Program-made: the position numbers and the translations under genes
Part shown: positions 34,541 through 47,608 of the stretch, one piece after another
Layout of the letters: the number at the start of each line of letters is the position of its first letter
How positions within the stretch are numbered: position 1 is the first letter of the stretch
Notes under the pieces: model-generated
Told to the model about the DNA's origin: nothing
Databases searched by the model: none
What the model saw: the letters and a program-made list of their open reading frames with translations, nothing else
From: Bathymodiolus brooksi
Taxonomy: Eukaryota; Mollusca; Bivalvia; Mytilida; Modiolidae
DNA: 64,000 bases
NCBI GenBank assembly: GCA_963680875.1
Contig: OY804580.1
Coordinates: 98,857,353 to 98,921,352 of the forward strand
Reading direction: 5' to 3'

Positions 34541-34780
34541 GCCACCACTGTCTCCTCCAAGTGGCTTAAAGGCTGCAGGTTGTCTGATGTTGCTCCACTC
34601 TGACCCATAATCCTTAATCCATCTGAACTAATTTCTTTTTGGATTTTATCAGAAATTGAAGTGTACATGTTGCAAAATAATGTCAGGAGTTTACCCTCTA
34701 CACTGGAAAGTTTCATATGACGACACAATTTCTGATGATGCTTATGTGCCAAAGTCTTCGAAAATATTTTGCTGCAATTT
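34541..34780 (-). other. exon-like open stretch next to the retroelement repeat, unknown
   Basis: On the minus strand a frame is open from about 34780 into the retroelement repeat, reading for example FSKTLAHKHHQKLC and MKLSSVEGKLLTLF. Composition looks protein-like (mixed charge, leucine-rich) but I recognise no family and no clear splice sites. It ends against the right copy of the direct repeat that bounds the tyrosine-recombinase element. Confidence 0.2.
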
Positions 34781-35545
34781 TTAGATCATTTCTTTAGCCA
34801 TTTTGTTGTGCATTAGAATAGAAATAAATGTATTGTATTTGAAGGTTTGTCAGCGTCACTTGCCACACTTGCCAAGTAAAACTGTATTTTAGACTGTCAA
34901 ATCCCAAATTGATGCCAGCAACTCTTCAAATGGTCTACAGTTATTCCTTAGTTTGTTTCACCATTTGTTCACTTTGTTTTATTTTACCTCTATTTCAGAT
35001 AAACAAATTATTCCAAAATCTTGTCTAATTATAACTTTATTCCAAAATCTAGTCAAATTAAAACTTAATAACTTTTTGTGATCGGATTTTCCTTTTTCTT
35101 TTAATATAATTAGCTCTGATCCTTTCTCATATTGCTATCTATCAACTTTCTCTCATCACAACATTAAATTTCATGTTTAATCTTAGTTCACATTAATTAT
35201 TGAAAAAATTAATTAAAATTTTTTTTTTTATGGCAGTACCATCACCATTAACAACACTTTGTCTTTATAAAAAAAATCTAAAAAATCTATATAAGATTAA
35301 AAAGAATTTTTTTTTTTTTATAAACACTTAAAACAATTTCTGTTACTTAATATCAACATTTTATGAGAGTTTAGTCAATAAATATTGGATAATGATTTCA
35401 TGCCCAGGTAACATCAAAGGCTATCAGTTTTTATTATGATTGAAACCATGGGTATCATTGTTGATCTGGTTTCTTAACATGCTCTGAGAATACTGAGGTA
35501 CCAGAAAAGCTTTATTTTGATCCATGACTACATAACACTGATGTA

Positions 35546-36524
35546 CCGTATTTCTTCTAATAGACGCCCCGGGGGCGAATGCATTTTTAAAATAGGGGGC
35601 GTCAATTAGAGAAACGAATTTCTGACTTTTATAGCCATTGGATGAGGTTAATTTGATGAAACAAACTATAGAAATATACATGTGCTATGTCAATATACAT
35701 TTCCTAATGAAATGTCTCTGATATCGGTTAATCGGTGCATGTTCGGTTGGTCTGATCTTAATTTATAAATTCCATCTAGAAACGTGCATGGAGTAGCAAA
35801 TGGAGTTTAATTTTGAAAGTTCTATTTGAGGTTATCACGTATATAAATCAATCTGGACATACGAGATCAGCGAGAAACTTCGTTGTGACAGAGAAGAAAA
35901 TAATGCAAATGACAAATTTGCTGTGAAACTCGTTCGAAATGATGGAAATAAAGAACAATGTGTAGGACACGTGCCCATCGAACTCAGCAAAGTATTTAAT
36001 TTTTTCTTAAAAGAGGTGGCAAAATATTTGCAACTGTAACCGGCGGCGGCAACAAGTTTTTCAATATAGGATTAGAATTACCGTGTACGTAGTACGTACA
36101 CATTTTCGGGACAAGCTGCTGATGTTGAAAAATTAAGAACTTTACTAAAACCCACTGCTTTTTTTTTACTTAAAACGGAATCTAATAATAAAGCTAGACA
36201 CAAATATAATTTTTCTTTTAAGTTGAACGTAATTAAATTTGCCGAAGAAAAGGGAAAACTTGCGGCAGCCAAGTTCTTTAATGTTGACAGAAAACGTGTT
36301 TGTTTACCTGGACAATTATTGCTGATTAGTGATGTGTAAAACTCTTTACACACTGTAACTATTTTGGGAACTCTTACACGCTGTGTTGTTGATTAGGTAC
36401 CGATAAGTGGAGTTTACATTTTATGAAATGGGGGCATTAATTAGAAGTCAAAATGTTCTATAGGCCAGAATAAGGGAGGGGGGGGCGTTAATTAGAAGAG
36501 GGGCTTTAAATAGAAGAAATACGG
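35546..36524 (+). mobile_element. pogo/Tc1-type DNA transposon remnant with CCGTATTTCTTCT ends
   Basis: Inverted ends CCGTATTTCTTCTAATAGAC / ATAGAAGAAATACGG are flanked by TA (35544-35545, 36525-36526). GC-rich subterminal inverted motifs (GACGCCCC, GGGGGCGTC / GGGGCATTAATTAGAAG) also pair. 979 bp in all, carrying a broken plus-strand gene. Confidence 0.85.
35850..36330 (+). pseudogene. broken transposon protein: HIRAN-like domain followed by psq-type HTH
   Basis: Plus strand. EISEKLRCDREENNANDKFA and CVGHVPIELSKVFNFFL in one frame, then (one-base shift near 36012) KRGGKIFATVTGGGNKFF and GLELPCT, then (second shift near 36090) YTFSGQAADVEKLRTLL. This pattern (CxREENNxxDxxAV, VGHxPxELS, LPCxYTFxG) looks like a HIRAN-type domain. 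After it FSFKLNVIKFAEEKGKLAAA and KFFNVDRKRV (36204-36300) form a Pipsqueak/pogo-type helix-turn-helix. Two frameshifts and a stop make it a pseudogene; the DDE catalytic core is missing. Domain names are my recognition from recalled motifs. Confidence 0.6.
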
Positions 36525-36752
36525 TATATATATTTGACCTCTTTATTAGTATTCAAATCACACGATTACAGGATAAAAATACTAATAAAGTGATGGATTT
36601 TATTGATCAGAGTAGCATTATTTTTCTTTGTTGAAGTAAACAGTCAAACAACTTGTTGATGTCACCAAAAACGTTACCTGATTGGCAAGTCACCAAAAAC
36701 ATTACCCGATCGACAAGTCACCAAAAATGTTACACGATTGACAAGTCACCAA

Positions 36753-38212
<1,460 letters not shown>

Positions 38213-38354
38213 AAAGAATATTAAAATGTGAATACCTACTTGTAATGTATAGAATAAACATGTTACACTATATCAGCATTAGTTAATTTCTAAGGGAGAT
38301 AATGACAAGAGTTATCTTTCTTTTAACAGTTTAGGCAAGAGTTATCTTTCTTTT

Positions 38355-38585
38355 AAAAGAGAAGATTTTTTAGAAATGAACCAATCAGAAACAAGAATTG
38401 CCTGTGGCGGCCATGTTTGTGAACCGATCGGGACAAAATGAGCAATCTTTATAGAGGACCTTCCATAGAATGCTTCCTACTAAAATTCGGTTCATTTGGC
38501 CAAGCGGTTTCAGAGGAGAAGATTTTAAAAAATCGGCCATTCAGAAACAAGAATTGCCTGTGGCGGCCATGTTTGTTAATGTACG
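38355..38585 (+). repeat. hairpin-ended GAGGCTC repeat, internal fragment
   Basis: Interior modules only (gaccaatcagaaacaagaat-like, ggcggccatgtttgt twice) without either end. Confidence 0.8.
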
Positions 38586-39698
38586 AGTTTGAATCTGCAG
38601 ATCACAATTATGACTCATGCCAATTATTTACTCATTACTCATTCTTATGTTCCATTATCAGAGTGAGTTGTATATTTGATTTATCTAGTACAATCAACAG
38701 ATGCTCCTTTCATCGGAGGAGTTGTACCCGACCCTAACAGAAAAACTTGGTGATCCTGTTTCTATACCCCGAGGGGCTTCCTAGGGGACCTATTTATATT
38801 CTGAAATATCATACTTAGTTTTTCACTGTTTCAGCTAGACTTTGAAATTTTCAAGACAATTGCCAGTTTTATCAAAAATCTCTTCAGGACTAATTTGAGA
38901 AATAGGCAGACAAATGTCCTGAGATCGGTGCCTAGCTGAATCATTGAGTTTATATAGGATCATAAAATTACATCAAAATGAATTTCACCCTTAGGCATCC
39001 ACATATATAATCAAACAATACACGTCTCTCTAAGTACAAGTCTCTGTAGTTCTATTTTATTTCAATTTGCAATCATTTTGTTATGATTTGAGTGTAACTT
39101 CCATCTCTGCAGACATTTTTCATATAATTAAGAATTTACCTCTGGGACGAGAGGAAATACATTTCATCGCGACGAACAGACACAATGCTGTTTGTCTATT
39201 CAGATTGATTAACTATATAAAAACAATGGGAAAAAATATTAATCTAGTCGTGGAATCTATTTTCGGGTTTTCTCAAACCAACAGTAAAACTGAAATCAAT
39301 CGTGGAAAAACGCTGATTTTATAGATCAATACATCTCTTTAGCTCGTTTGTGAAATATTTTATTTTAGCATCATACAATATACACTGAGGAATATTTTAA
39401 CTTTTATAGGTATATCGTTTATAGGAAAACTAAATAATATACATTATTGCTCATTCGCATGAAGAATTTCATAATACATGAACTTGCGAATGCAATTAAT
39501 ATTCTGTGATCATGGCGATGGACATTATTTATTTACATAACAAGCTTTTATATATAGTACTGTATAACTTGAAAAACAGAAGAAAAAAATATCTAATGGA
39601 GAGTCAAAGAGTCTAAAGGATATGAAAATTGATTCTACAAATTTACAGTGCAATGCTAAAGTATGTTAATTTTTCAAATATTAATGTAGATCTCTAAA

Positions 39699-40478
39699 TT
39701 AGTGGGCACGGTGCATGTCTGGAATAAACGTCATCAGGTACACTCATAGTTAAGATTGAAAAGCCACAATAAATAAAGAATAACCGTCATCAGGTACACT
39801 CAGAGTTAATAGATTGAATAACCGTCATCAGGTACACTCATAGTTAATAGATTGAATAACCGTCATCAGGTACACTCATAGTTAATAGATTGAATAACCG
39901 TCATCAGGTACACTCATAGTTAATAGATTGAATAACCGTCATCAGGTACACTCAGAGTTAAGAGATTGAATAACTGTCATCAGGTACACTAATAGTTAAT
40001 AGATTGAATAACCGTCATCAGGTACACTCATAGTTAATAGATTGAAAAGCCACAATAAATAAAGTCTTTGGGAGTATGTAGCCCAAAGTTACAGAACAGG
40101 ATAGCCAAATTGGCTATGGTCACCTATGCCTGAGGGAAGTTACAGAACAGGATAGCCAAATTGGCTATGGTCACCTATGCCTGAGGGAAGTTACAGAACA
40201 GGATAGCCAAATTGGCTATGGTCACCTATGCCTGAGGGAAGTTACAGAACAGGATAGCCAAATTGGCTACGGTCACCTATGCCTGAGGGAAGTTACAGAA
40301 CAGGATAGCCAAATTGGCTACGGTTACCTATGCCTGAGGGAAGTTACAGAACAGGGTAGCCAAATTGGCTATGGTCATCTATGCCTGAGGGAGATTGATC
40401 TCAGTTGTAATAAATTATTAACCATGTCAGTGTCGAAGCATTGATGATACCCATGGGGACTAACAGTCCATCGACAGA
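39699..40478 (+). repeat. second member of the satellite-bearing element family, two internal tandem arrays
   Basis: Begins with a diverged form of the 76-bp unit (agtgggcacggtgcatgtct...). This is followed by about seven copies of a 38-bp unit (taaccgtcatcaggtacact...) at 39780-40045 and a spacer. Six copies of a 51-bp unit (gttacagaacaggatagcca...) start at 40088 with period 51 and run to 40393. The end matches the right modules at 5380 and 54740 (ctgaggga...attgatctcagtt, then accatgtcagtgtcgaag). Confidence 0.9.
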
Positions 40479-40739
40479 AGGGTTATGGCATTTAATGTCA
40501 CTTTCAAACAATATTTCAGCTATATCGTGGCAGTCAGTTTTATTGGTGGAGGAAACAGGAGTACTCGGAGAAAAACACAGACCTGCCGCAAGTCACTGAC
40601 AAACTTTATCACATAAATTTGTATCGAGTACACCTTGCAATAAGCGGGATTCCAACTCACAATTATAGTGGTAATAGGCACTGATTACACAGGTAGTTGT
40701 AAATTAAACTATCATATGATGATGACCACAACGGCCCCT
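40479..40739 (-). mobile_element. SINE, main family, full length
   Basis: Begins immediately after the satellite-bearing element at 39699-40478. The tail is at 40479 and the head ends gatgaccacaacggcccc at 40738. The junction with the satellite family parallels the SINE-tail piece at 5478-5506. Confidence 0.88.
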
Positions 40740-41100
40740 TATACCAGCAGAGGTATCGACCTATTCTTACTAATCAAAACATAGATATCTAATTTACCAT
40801 ACACATTCATATAAAAACTATATATAAGTACCAATTATAAGTAGAATATTCTACAGTTTTACCCAGCAATTACTTCACATCTTGTAGTGTCCATAATAAT
40901 AAGTGTTCATGAATTAACAACAAAATTGAATGCCTAACATCAAAGTTAAATATATATTTATAGTTAATTATGAAGTCAAAACTTCTAATTTGTATTTAAC
41001 TTATTAATAATATGCAACTACATAAGAAGTATAAATCTGATGAAAAACAAGCTCTTTGAAATTTTTACAGAATGGGCGTTTTCATATGAATTTATTTGGT

Positions 41101-41364
41101 TAGGGTTATAGTGTTTAATGCCACTTTCAACAACATTTCAGCTATATCGTGACGGTCAGTTTTATTGGTGGAGGAAACAGGAGTTTCTGGAGAAAACCAC
41201 TGAACTGCCGCAAGCCACTGACAAACTCTTTCACATAATGTTGTATCTAGTACACCTTACCTGAGCAGGATTCAAACTCACAACTTTAGTGGTGATAGGC
41301 ACTGATTGCAAAGGAATTTGTAAATCCAACTATGATACATAACGATCACGACCACAACGGCCCT
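41101..41364 (-). mobile_element. SINE, main family, full length
   Basis: Tail gtgtttaatgccactttcaa, head ending acgatcacgaccacaacggc at 41360. All body motifs are present. Confidence 0.88.
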
Positions 41365-41580
41365 GAATTTATTGGTAATTTATACATTTTTGCTCTGATC
41401 TCTGAAACTGAGTGATATTTCTAGTGTCAACAGACTGACCATGATACTAATAATTATCGATCTGTGCAACCCTAAAAAACATATTATGATGTTACCGGTA
41501 AAAATAAAAAGGGTAATTTTGACTGTCTAGACATGCATTATCACTTGTATCACAAGAGATAACATCTATTTCGACTTTGG

Positions 41581-41707
41581 TTATTGGTCCAAAGCAAATT
41601 ATATAATTTATTTTTATATAGTTCCAAATAAAAACTGAAAAATTTACTGGTCCAAACAAAATTTTACTGGTCTTGGGCTGGAGGACCAGTGCTCATCCTG
41701 AGGACTG
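41581..41707 (-). repeat. GACCAGTAAA MITE-like repeat, inverted
   Basis: Reverse complement of the same family: aaactgaaaaatttactggt and ggctggaggaccagtgctca, ending gaggactg. Confidence 0.7.
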
Positions 41708-42069
41708 AATACAGGTGACTGCTTAATAGAGGTGACTGCAGGGAGACAGGTTTGACTAATGAAGATCAGGTTTATCTTCCACTAGAGTGAGAAATTATGT
41801 GGAACACGCACAAAAGAGGTAGCATTTCTCATACGTGTCGGTGGATATCATGATCTTCAAACTTGGCCAAATGGAAGAACCTATGCTGAAAGTGGCATTA
41901 AACACCAAAAACCCCCTGAACCCACTTCTTCTATAAAATACAATGATAAAACTCCACAGACTTAAGGCTAAAGACAAAACTTGCCATTCTGTAGGATGAT
42001 TTCAGTTGACATCAAATCATTATATCACGTTTATTATGATCACAACTAGGACATGTAACAAATCGATAC

Positions 42070-42350
42070 TTTTGAATGGACATTTACACGTGTGAAACAA
42101 CTTCATCAGTTTATGTGACGGAATCTGCAACATTTAACAAATAAAGCTTGGTTGGACGTTCGCCCTTGCAAGACAGCTTCAACAGTTCATATGACAGACT
42201 CTGTGTGCCTTTTAACAAATAAAGCTTGGTTGGACGTTCGCCCTTGCAAGACAGCTTCAACAGTTCATATGACAGACTCTGTGTGCCTTTTAACAAATAA
42301 TGCTTGGTTGGACGTTCACCTGTGTAATAAGACAGCTTCCTGTGACTGAC
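42070..42350 (+). repeat. 78-bp tandem repeat, about 3.5 copies
   Basis: Unit containing taacaaataaagcttggttg and gacgttcgcccttgcaagac, starting 42135, 42213 and 42291 (period 78), with a diverged partial unit at 42070-42130. Frames through it on both strands are artefacts. Confidence 0.9.
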
Positions 42351-42441
42351 CCTGTCTTAAATGGGATGTCTTACACATAAGACCGCTATTTACTGTAGAA
42401 TAATAAATTCATAATAAAGACCCAAAACTAAAAAATTATTT

Positions 42442-42735
42442 TTGGTTTTATGGTGTTCAACGCCACTTTCAACAATATTTTAGTTATATCATGGCGGTCA
42501 GTTTAATTGGTGGATGAGTCAGTGTACCCGAAAAAAACACCGACCTGCAGCAAGTCACTGATAAACTTTAACACCTTGCCCTGAACTGGATTCTTTTACT
42601 TTACTTTATAATGATTTTATTGTCAATATATATATACAATTGGATTGGGAACAAGTTTTTACAACTTACTAGTCCCTCTACAGGATTCGAACTCACAATA
42701 TCAGTGGTGATATGTATCGATTGCATAGGTAGTTA
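42442..42735 (-). mobile_element. SINE, main family, interrupted by a retro-insertion
   Basis: Tail at 42442 and part of the head up to gcataggtagtt at 42733. The B-box region is split by an 89-bp insertion (42594-42682) flanked by direct repeats of GGATTC. Confidence 0.85.
42594..42682 (-). mobile_element. short retro-insertion (LINE-type 3' end) inside a SINE
   Basis: An 89-bp insert between two copies of GGATTC (42588-42593 and 42683-42688). On the minus strand it ends attgacaataaaatcatt...aaagtaaagtaaaa, an A-rich tail as in a strongly 5'-truncated non-LTR retrotransposon. The family is not identified. Confidence 0.6.
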
Positions 42736-43192
42736 CAAAAAATAAGGACAAGTGTTTGTGGTAATGTTTGAAAGATAGTACAAGGTTACATCACTCTTAA
42801 TAAACTTGAAATTCAGGAAATACAATACTTAACTTAAGTTAACCCATACTTGGAAAGTCTGATAAATAAATAAGTATGTTATTACATGTATATACTTTTA
42901 TGAATAATTAACATTATTTCACAGCAGTTTTGAGTTCAAACCTGTATTGAAATTTAACAAACAAAAATTGCCTCATCCTATATAAGGTTTCAGCATAATA
43001 TATATAATATATATATATTATGTATAATACTGAATGATATATATACAATATACAGGGTATGTATATTGTTAGAAAAATATAAATATTCATATGTACAAAC
43101 TTTAGAAACAGATACAAAAGCGACCCTTTGGTGGGATGTTCTGGTCGATTTCATAGCGAGCGCAAATAAAATTTCTTTTTTACCGACAATGT

Positions 43193-43232
43193 AGGGGCCA
43201 TGGTGGTTGTATGGTAGTTGGATTTACAATTA
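43193..43232 (+). mobile_element. SINE, main family, head fragment
   Basis: Only the tRNA-like head with the A box remains (ggggccatggtggttgtatg, gtagttggatttacaa). Confidence 0.7.
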
Positions 43233-43379
43233 TACAGTTTAAATTTCAACTATTTTCAGTTTAAAATCGAGAATTATTGGTCCTTTAAAGAAATTCCTTT
43301 TTTCAGAGTAATGGCAGTCACCTTGAATGGAGAGCTAAATTGTGAATTAAAGTTTTCGAAATAAAACAAACAAGAATCA

Positions 43380-43535
43380 CCCAAGCCAAGCTTGGCTTAT
43401 ACTGGTGGCTTGTTCAAAATTCTTTGTCAAATATACTTTTTCAGAGATGTGTTTTGGGTTAAACTGTAGAATTGTTGGTAATTGACAGAAATTTATTTAC
43501 TAAATATTGATGGTCATCTTGGATGGAGGTGAGAC
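43380..43535 (+). repeat. possible distant relative of the hairpin-ended family
   Basis: Has a perfect palindrome AAGCCAAGCTTGGCTT and phrases such as ggtcatcttggatggaggt typical of the family's interior, but the rest does not align by eye. Confidence 0.35.
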
Positions 43536-43540
43536 TATCA

Positions 43541-43742
43541 TACAGTCAAACCTGTCTTATGGTCATATAAGACAGGTGAGAATATCATACAGTCAAACCT
43601 GTCTTATGGTCATATAAGACAGGTGGTCGATTAATATGTGTTTAATTGATATGAAATGCATTGTCAGGGGAACTAAAAATTAAGGTCATATAATACAAGT
43701 TATTGCTTAATAGCAGTGGTCACTAAAGCAGGTTAGACTGTA
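43541..43742. mobile_element. MITE, CAGTCAAACCTG family, with a 47-bp end duplication
   Basis: Ends tacagtcaaacctgtcttat and aaagcaggttagactgta. The left end (atcatacagtcaaacctgtc...ataagacaggtgag) is duplicated in tandem with period 47. Confidence 0.72.
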
Positions 43743-45019
43743 TATGAGATTGAAAAATCATCTAAGAACAATACTAGTTTTATGAATATCATTTTATCAC
43801 ATTATTAGATCAAAGTATTCTTGTTCCTTGAAATTAATCAAACACTCTTTATTCTTCCACTCAAAAATTAAGTACCCCAGTAACCAATAGTTACTGTCAA
43901 CAACATCACAGTTAAAAACACATGCACTCTCAGAAAACAAATCTTGTCTGAACATGTCCAATAATTTTCTTTGGCATAAAAGTCAATATGTGTGTTACAA
44001 GGTCATATATATTGCTTCCATATTGTTCACTGACATTATTCTTTGATTATCTGGATTAAGTCAAAAACCAAGACTTATCTTGCCATGAAAGCTCAAACGA
44101 AGAACTGTATTTAATGTGCGATTGCTTTTCAAACACTTTAAACAATATTAGGAAATTTTCAATGGGATTTTGATGAAATTGATTGAAATAATTCAATACC
44201 ATTTCTGACATAAATAGGAAATGGGTGACATTTTTCTTGAATCAAGTATTATAAATCGTTGTCTTATACGAGTTCATGGTCTTCATGGTCGCTGGAAGAT
44301 ACTCTTTTCATTTAACAAATGTTCTTTTAATCGTTTATTGATGTGACGAATGAAATACAGGTTTATAAATTGTAATGACCTGTATTTCTACTCAATTTTA
44401 AAGGGCACCGGACATCAAATTATCAAACATCTTTTTCAGATTAATACTGCATCAATATTACTTATAAATTCTGTGTATGAACTCTACAGTATCTAATTAT
44501 CCTCGTGGCATCTGATAACAGTGTTTGTAAACACTGATAAATCTGTTTACCTCAGTATGCATATTTTTAGTTTGATGATGAGACTCACGTACTGTGTATG
44601 TCACAGTTGCTGTACTCTAATCTATATGATGAAAGAAACACTGTATCATAGATCACAGTCACTTGAAGTTTCAAAAATTAAGGGAAAAAAATTAGAAAAA
44701 CTTTGAAAAATTTTGATCATTTATAATAAATATTTTTTTGATCTTTTAATTCATACTCGTTCCATAAAAATACAGCTTCAGAAAGATATAAAATGCTGGG
44801 GAAAATTACGAAGCCATTTTTTCATCAAATAACGGACTTTAAAACAATGTAAAGTGAAAGCTGGTATCAAATTTCTATAATATACGCGAAATACTACCTT
44901 TTATCTGCAAATACAACATTTGTTTCATTCAAAAAAGGAAATATTACAACGAAAAAAACGCTTCTTACCTTGCACGTGGCTTTTGATCGTATCCGGCGGG
45001 TTTAAAAAAAAATGATTAG

Positions 45020-45315
45020 TTGGTAATACGATGTACTGGTTTAGTTTTCCAAAAGATCAACCAAGGTTTAAAGCATGGGTACATTATTGCAAACTTCAAG
45101 ATTTCACTCCTTCAAAATACAGTAAAATATGTGGAAAGCATTTCACAAAGAGCCCGTATAGTAGGGATCCAGCAAGACTGGCCGAGCTTGGATATCCTGG
45201 AGCAAGAGCGGCATTGAAGGATGATGCTATTCCTGATATTCCCGTTGTAGTGAATGACGATTCTCCTGCCCCCAAAAAACCTAGAAAAGCTTTCCAAAAG
45301 AGAAGAAAGAACGAT
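45020..45315 (+). CDS. THAP-domain protein, internal exon
   Basis: Open from acceptor aatgattag (ending 45019) to donor gtatgt (45316). It reads SFPKDQPRFKAWVHYC, then FTPSKYSKICGKHF, and then LKDDAIPDIPVV followed by a basic tail KKPRKAFQKRRKN. These are hallmarks of the THAP zinc-binding DNA-binding domain: the CxxH half of the C2CH site is the Cys-Gly-Lys-His of ICGKHF, preceded by the conserved FPK and W. The first two zinc cysteines should sit in an upstream exon, which I could not find. THAP domains occur in host transcription factors and in P-element transposases. The exon lies antisense inside the 30-kb GRK2 intron. No stop or frameshift; it may be a nested host gene or a transposase-derived exon. 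Confidence 0.7.
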
Positions 45316-46737
45316 GTATGTATGACAAGACATAATAAATTATGATCTCTCTCGCTTGTACAGATTATCAATATTAAATCTTTTGTAAGTTTTAGTCCTC
45401 TTCTTCTAATTTGAAAGGATATATTTTTAACATATGGACCAAGATTTGTTTCACTCACACGTATGAACTAATTGACCCATGACTTGAAAGGTAGGACAAC
45501 ACATCAATTCTGCTTTTATTTTCATTATAACCTATGTACCCTGTTTTAATCCCATCGAAAAGATAGAGGAAATACTACATTTTGAACCCCCCTCTGTTGA
45601 TAGAATAAGCATAGACATACATTGAAAAGAGGAGGGGGGGGAGGGGTCAAAAGGAAATCTTGCCAAGATCGATTATTTGTTACTTGAAACATTTTTTATT
45701 TTCGTAAAATTGTAGACAGGGTTTTTTGCAATGATCTGTTTAAGAAGTGAATAATAAATAATATATAAAAAAAATTTGAATAATTTTCCACTTTGCAAAA
45801 TTTTTGTTTCCAACTTAGATTTCGAAGAAACGTTTTAATATTTTTGTGCGGACATACAGTTTTAGAGTTATCAAGGACTTAAAAAAATAAAAAAATATAT
45901 GTATAAAAATCCTTTTCCGGACACGCTTCATATGTTTCCGATTGAACAAAATGACAATATTTTTTACTTCTCCATGCAAAGAGAATGGGGTCACACCTAT
46001 TACCAGCCTTTGTTTTATAATTATAACCCAGGTAATTTTATAGATTTATTAATAAATGCGTGCATTTGGAGATGATTGCGGTAAATATACGTAGACAATT
46101 TAAATTTTCGGTACTTCCGACAGCCCTCAGTGAATCCATTAATTGATTTTTTTAAAATAATTTGTGGTGTTGTTTACAAGTGAAAGCGTGTGTTGTTATA
46201 AATGATCAGCAACTGTGACGTCACGCTAACTTTTGTGCACTACCTTATTAATTGTCGGCAGTTTCCGGAGATTTATCAAAACGTGTGTGAAATGTACATT
46301 CCTACAGTAATTTGGTAGAGATAACTGCTATGCCGTTGTTCTCTTTCATTTAATTCTGACATTAACAAATGATCAAAGTGCTGAAAGCACTGATGGAAGT
46401 GTTGCTTTCTGTGTTTTTTTTATTGTGTGTAACAATATTTCATTTGTTTTACAATAACTGTTAAACATTTGAAGCAACTATAACAGTTATTGAAGAATCA
46501 CTCAAAACAAGTTGATGTTTTATGTTCAATAATAGTATTTGAATTTTTTTCGCAGATCACATAAATAAATCCCAACCTTAATCCTGTACCATGCTTCATT
46601 GTGTTGAATTTGGAAAGAATTGGTCAACTAGAACAAACATTATCATTTGGTAACAATATGCATACAGATGACAACAGCAAAACTTATGACAGCATCATAC
46701 AATAAAATAACTGCAACGTGTTTGCAGTTGAATAATA

Positions 46738-47325
46738 ACTAGACTTAGTGGACTGAGACTGCATCACTCACCTGGTATCAGATTTGGCTTGGGTTATCAG
46801 GATTCAGCCAATCAGAAACAAGATTTTTCTGTGGCAGCCATGTTTGTTATCCGACTGCGTTGAAATGTGAAAAGTTTATAGAGTTAAATCGTTAGATGAT
46901 TTAGGTCAAATTTCAGATCACTTAGCCAAGTGGTTTAAGAGGAAAAGATATTTTAGGATGCATTCTAAATAAGTTGGGTTGTTGTGGCCATCTTGAATTT
47001 TAAATTGTCACAAAAAACTACTTAATAAGGGACCATCCGAGTATCATCCAAACAACAGAAATACAGAACATTTTAACTGGTAAACAGTTCTTTTGTAGTT
47101 TATGGTCATCAGAATGTATTATCTGCTTCTGGCAGCCATGTTGAATATCCGAGTTGCACCAATAACACATACATTATAAGGTACCATCAGGAACATATAT
47201 GTTAAGTTTGGTTCAATTTGGCTCAAAATCATGAGAGAAAATCCAAATATGAAAATGTTGATTGACGACGGATGGAGGCAAAGTAATGTCATCACTGGCC
47301 CAAATTGAAACCTGGTAGCTCAAAT
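46738..47325 (+). mobile_element. hairpin-ended GAGGCTC repeat, diverged
   Basis: Start aactagacttagtggactga and gactgcatcactcacctgg; interior ggcagccatgtttgttatcc and gtggccatcttgaatttt; tail ttgacgacggatggaggca with cactggcccaaattgaaacc. The terminal stems are degraded compared with the other copies. Confidence 0.75.
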
Positions 47326-47390
47326 ATTTTAATAACATTTGTTTGTGTTGTTGACTAATAAAGCATTCAAATAAAGCAGTTTGTTACGTT

Positions 47391-47608
47391 TTATTCTTCA
47401 ATTATTCCCTCCCTACACATAACCCTATAAACCCATCCCTCATCCCCATAATCTTCATCATTGTCACTATAGTCATCACTATCAGTATCATAATCTGCCC
47501 CATCCATTGGTTGACTCTGTGACGGTTTGTCTTCACTACTAGGCATTTCCTCCATAGCTAAATTGTTCTCATTCATTTCCTTGACTTGGTCCTCCACTTG
47601 CTTGGATG
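47391..47608 (-). CDS. possible terminal exon encoding an acidic tail, unknown gene
   Basis: Minus-strand open stretch bounded upstream by a plausible acceptor (ttatag above 47608) and downstream by a TAA stop. An AATAAA-type hexamer overlaps the stop. The product is strongly acidic and Ser/Asp/Tyr-rich (DYDTDSDDYSDNDEDYGDEG) and ends WVYRVMCREGIIEE. I do not recognise the family. The upstream reading frame closes just above the acceptor, so it would need an unseen upstream exon. It abuts a hairpin-ended repeat (46738-47325). It could be a chance open frame. Confidence 0.3.

Noticed and set aside
39067..39324. 85-residue plus-strand frame
   Set aside because: No recognisable domain, no splice context and AT-rich composition like surrounding intron.
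42111..42349. overlapping 61-65-residue frames on both strands
   Set aside because: Created by the 78-bp tandem repeat (divisible by three); no other coding evidence.
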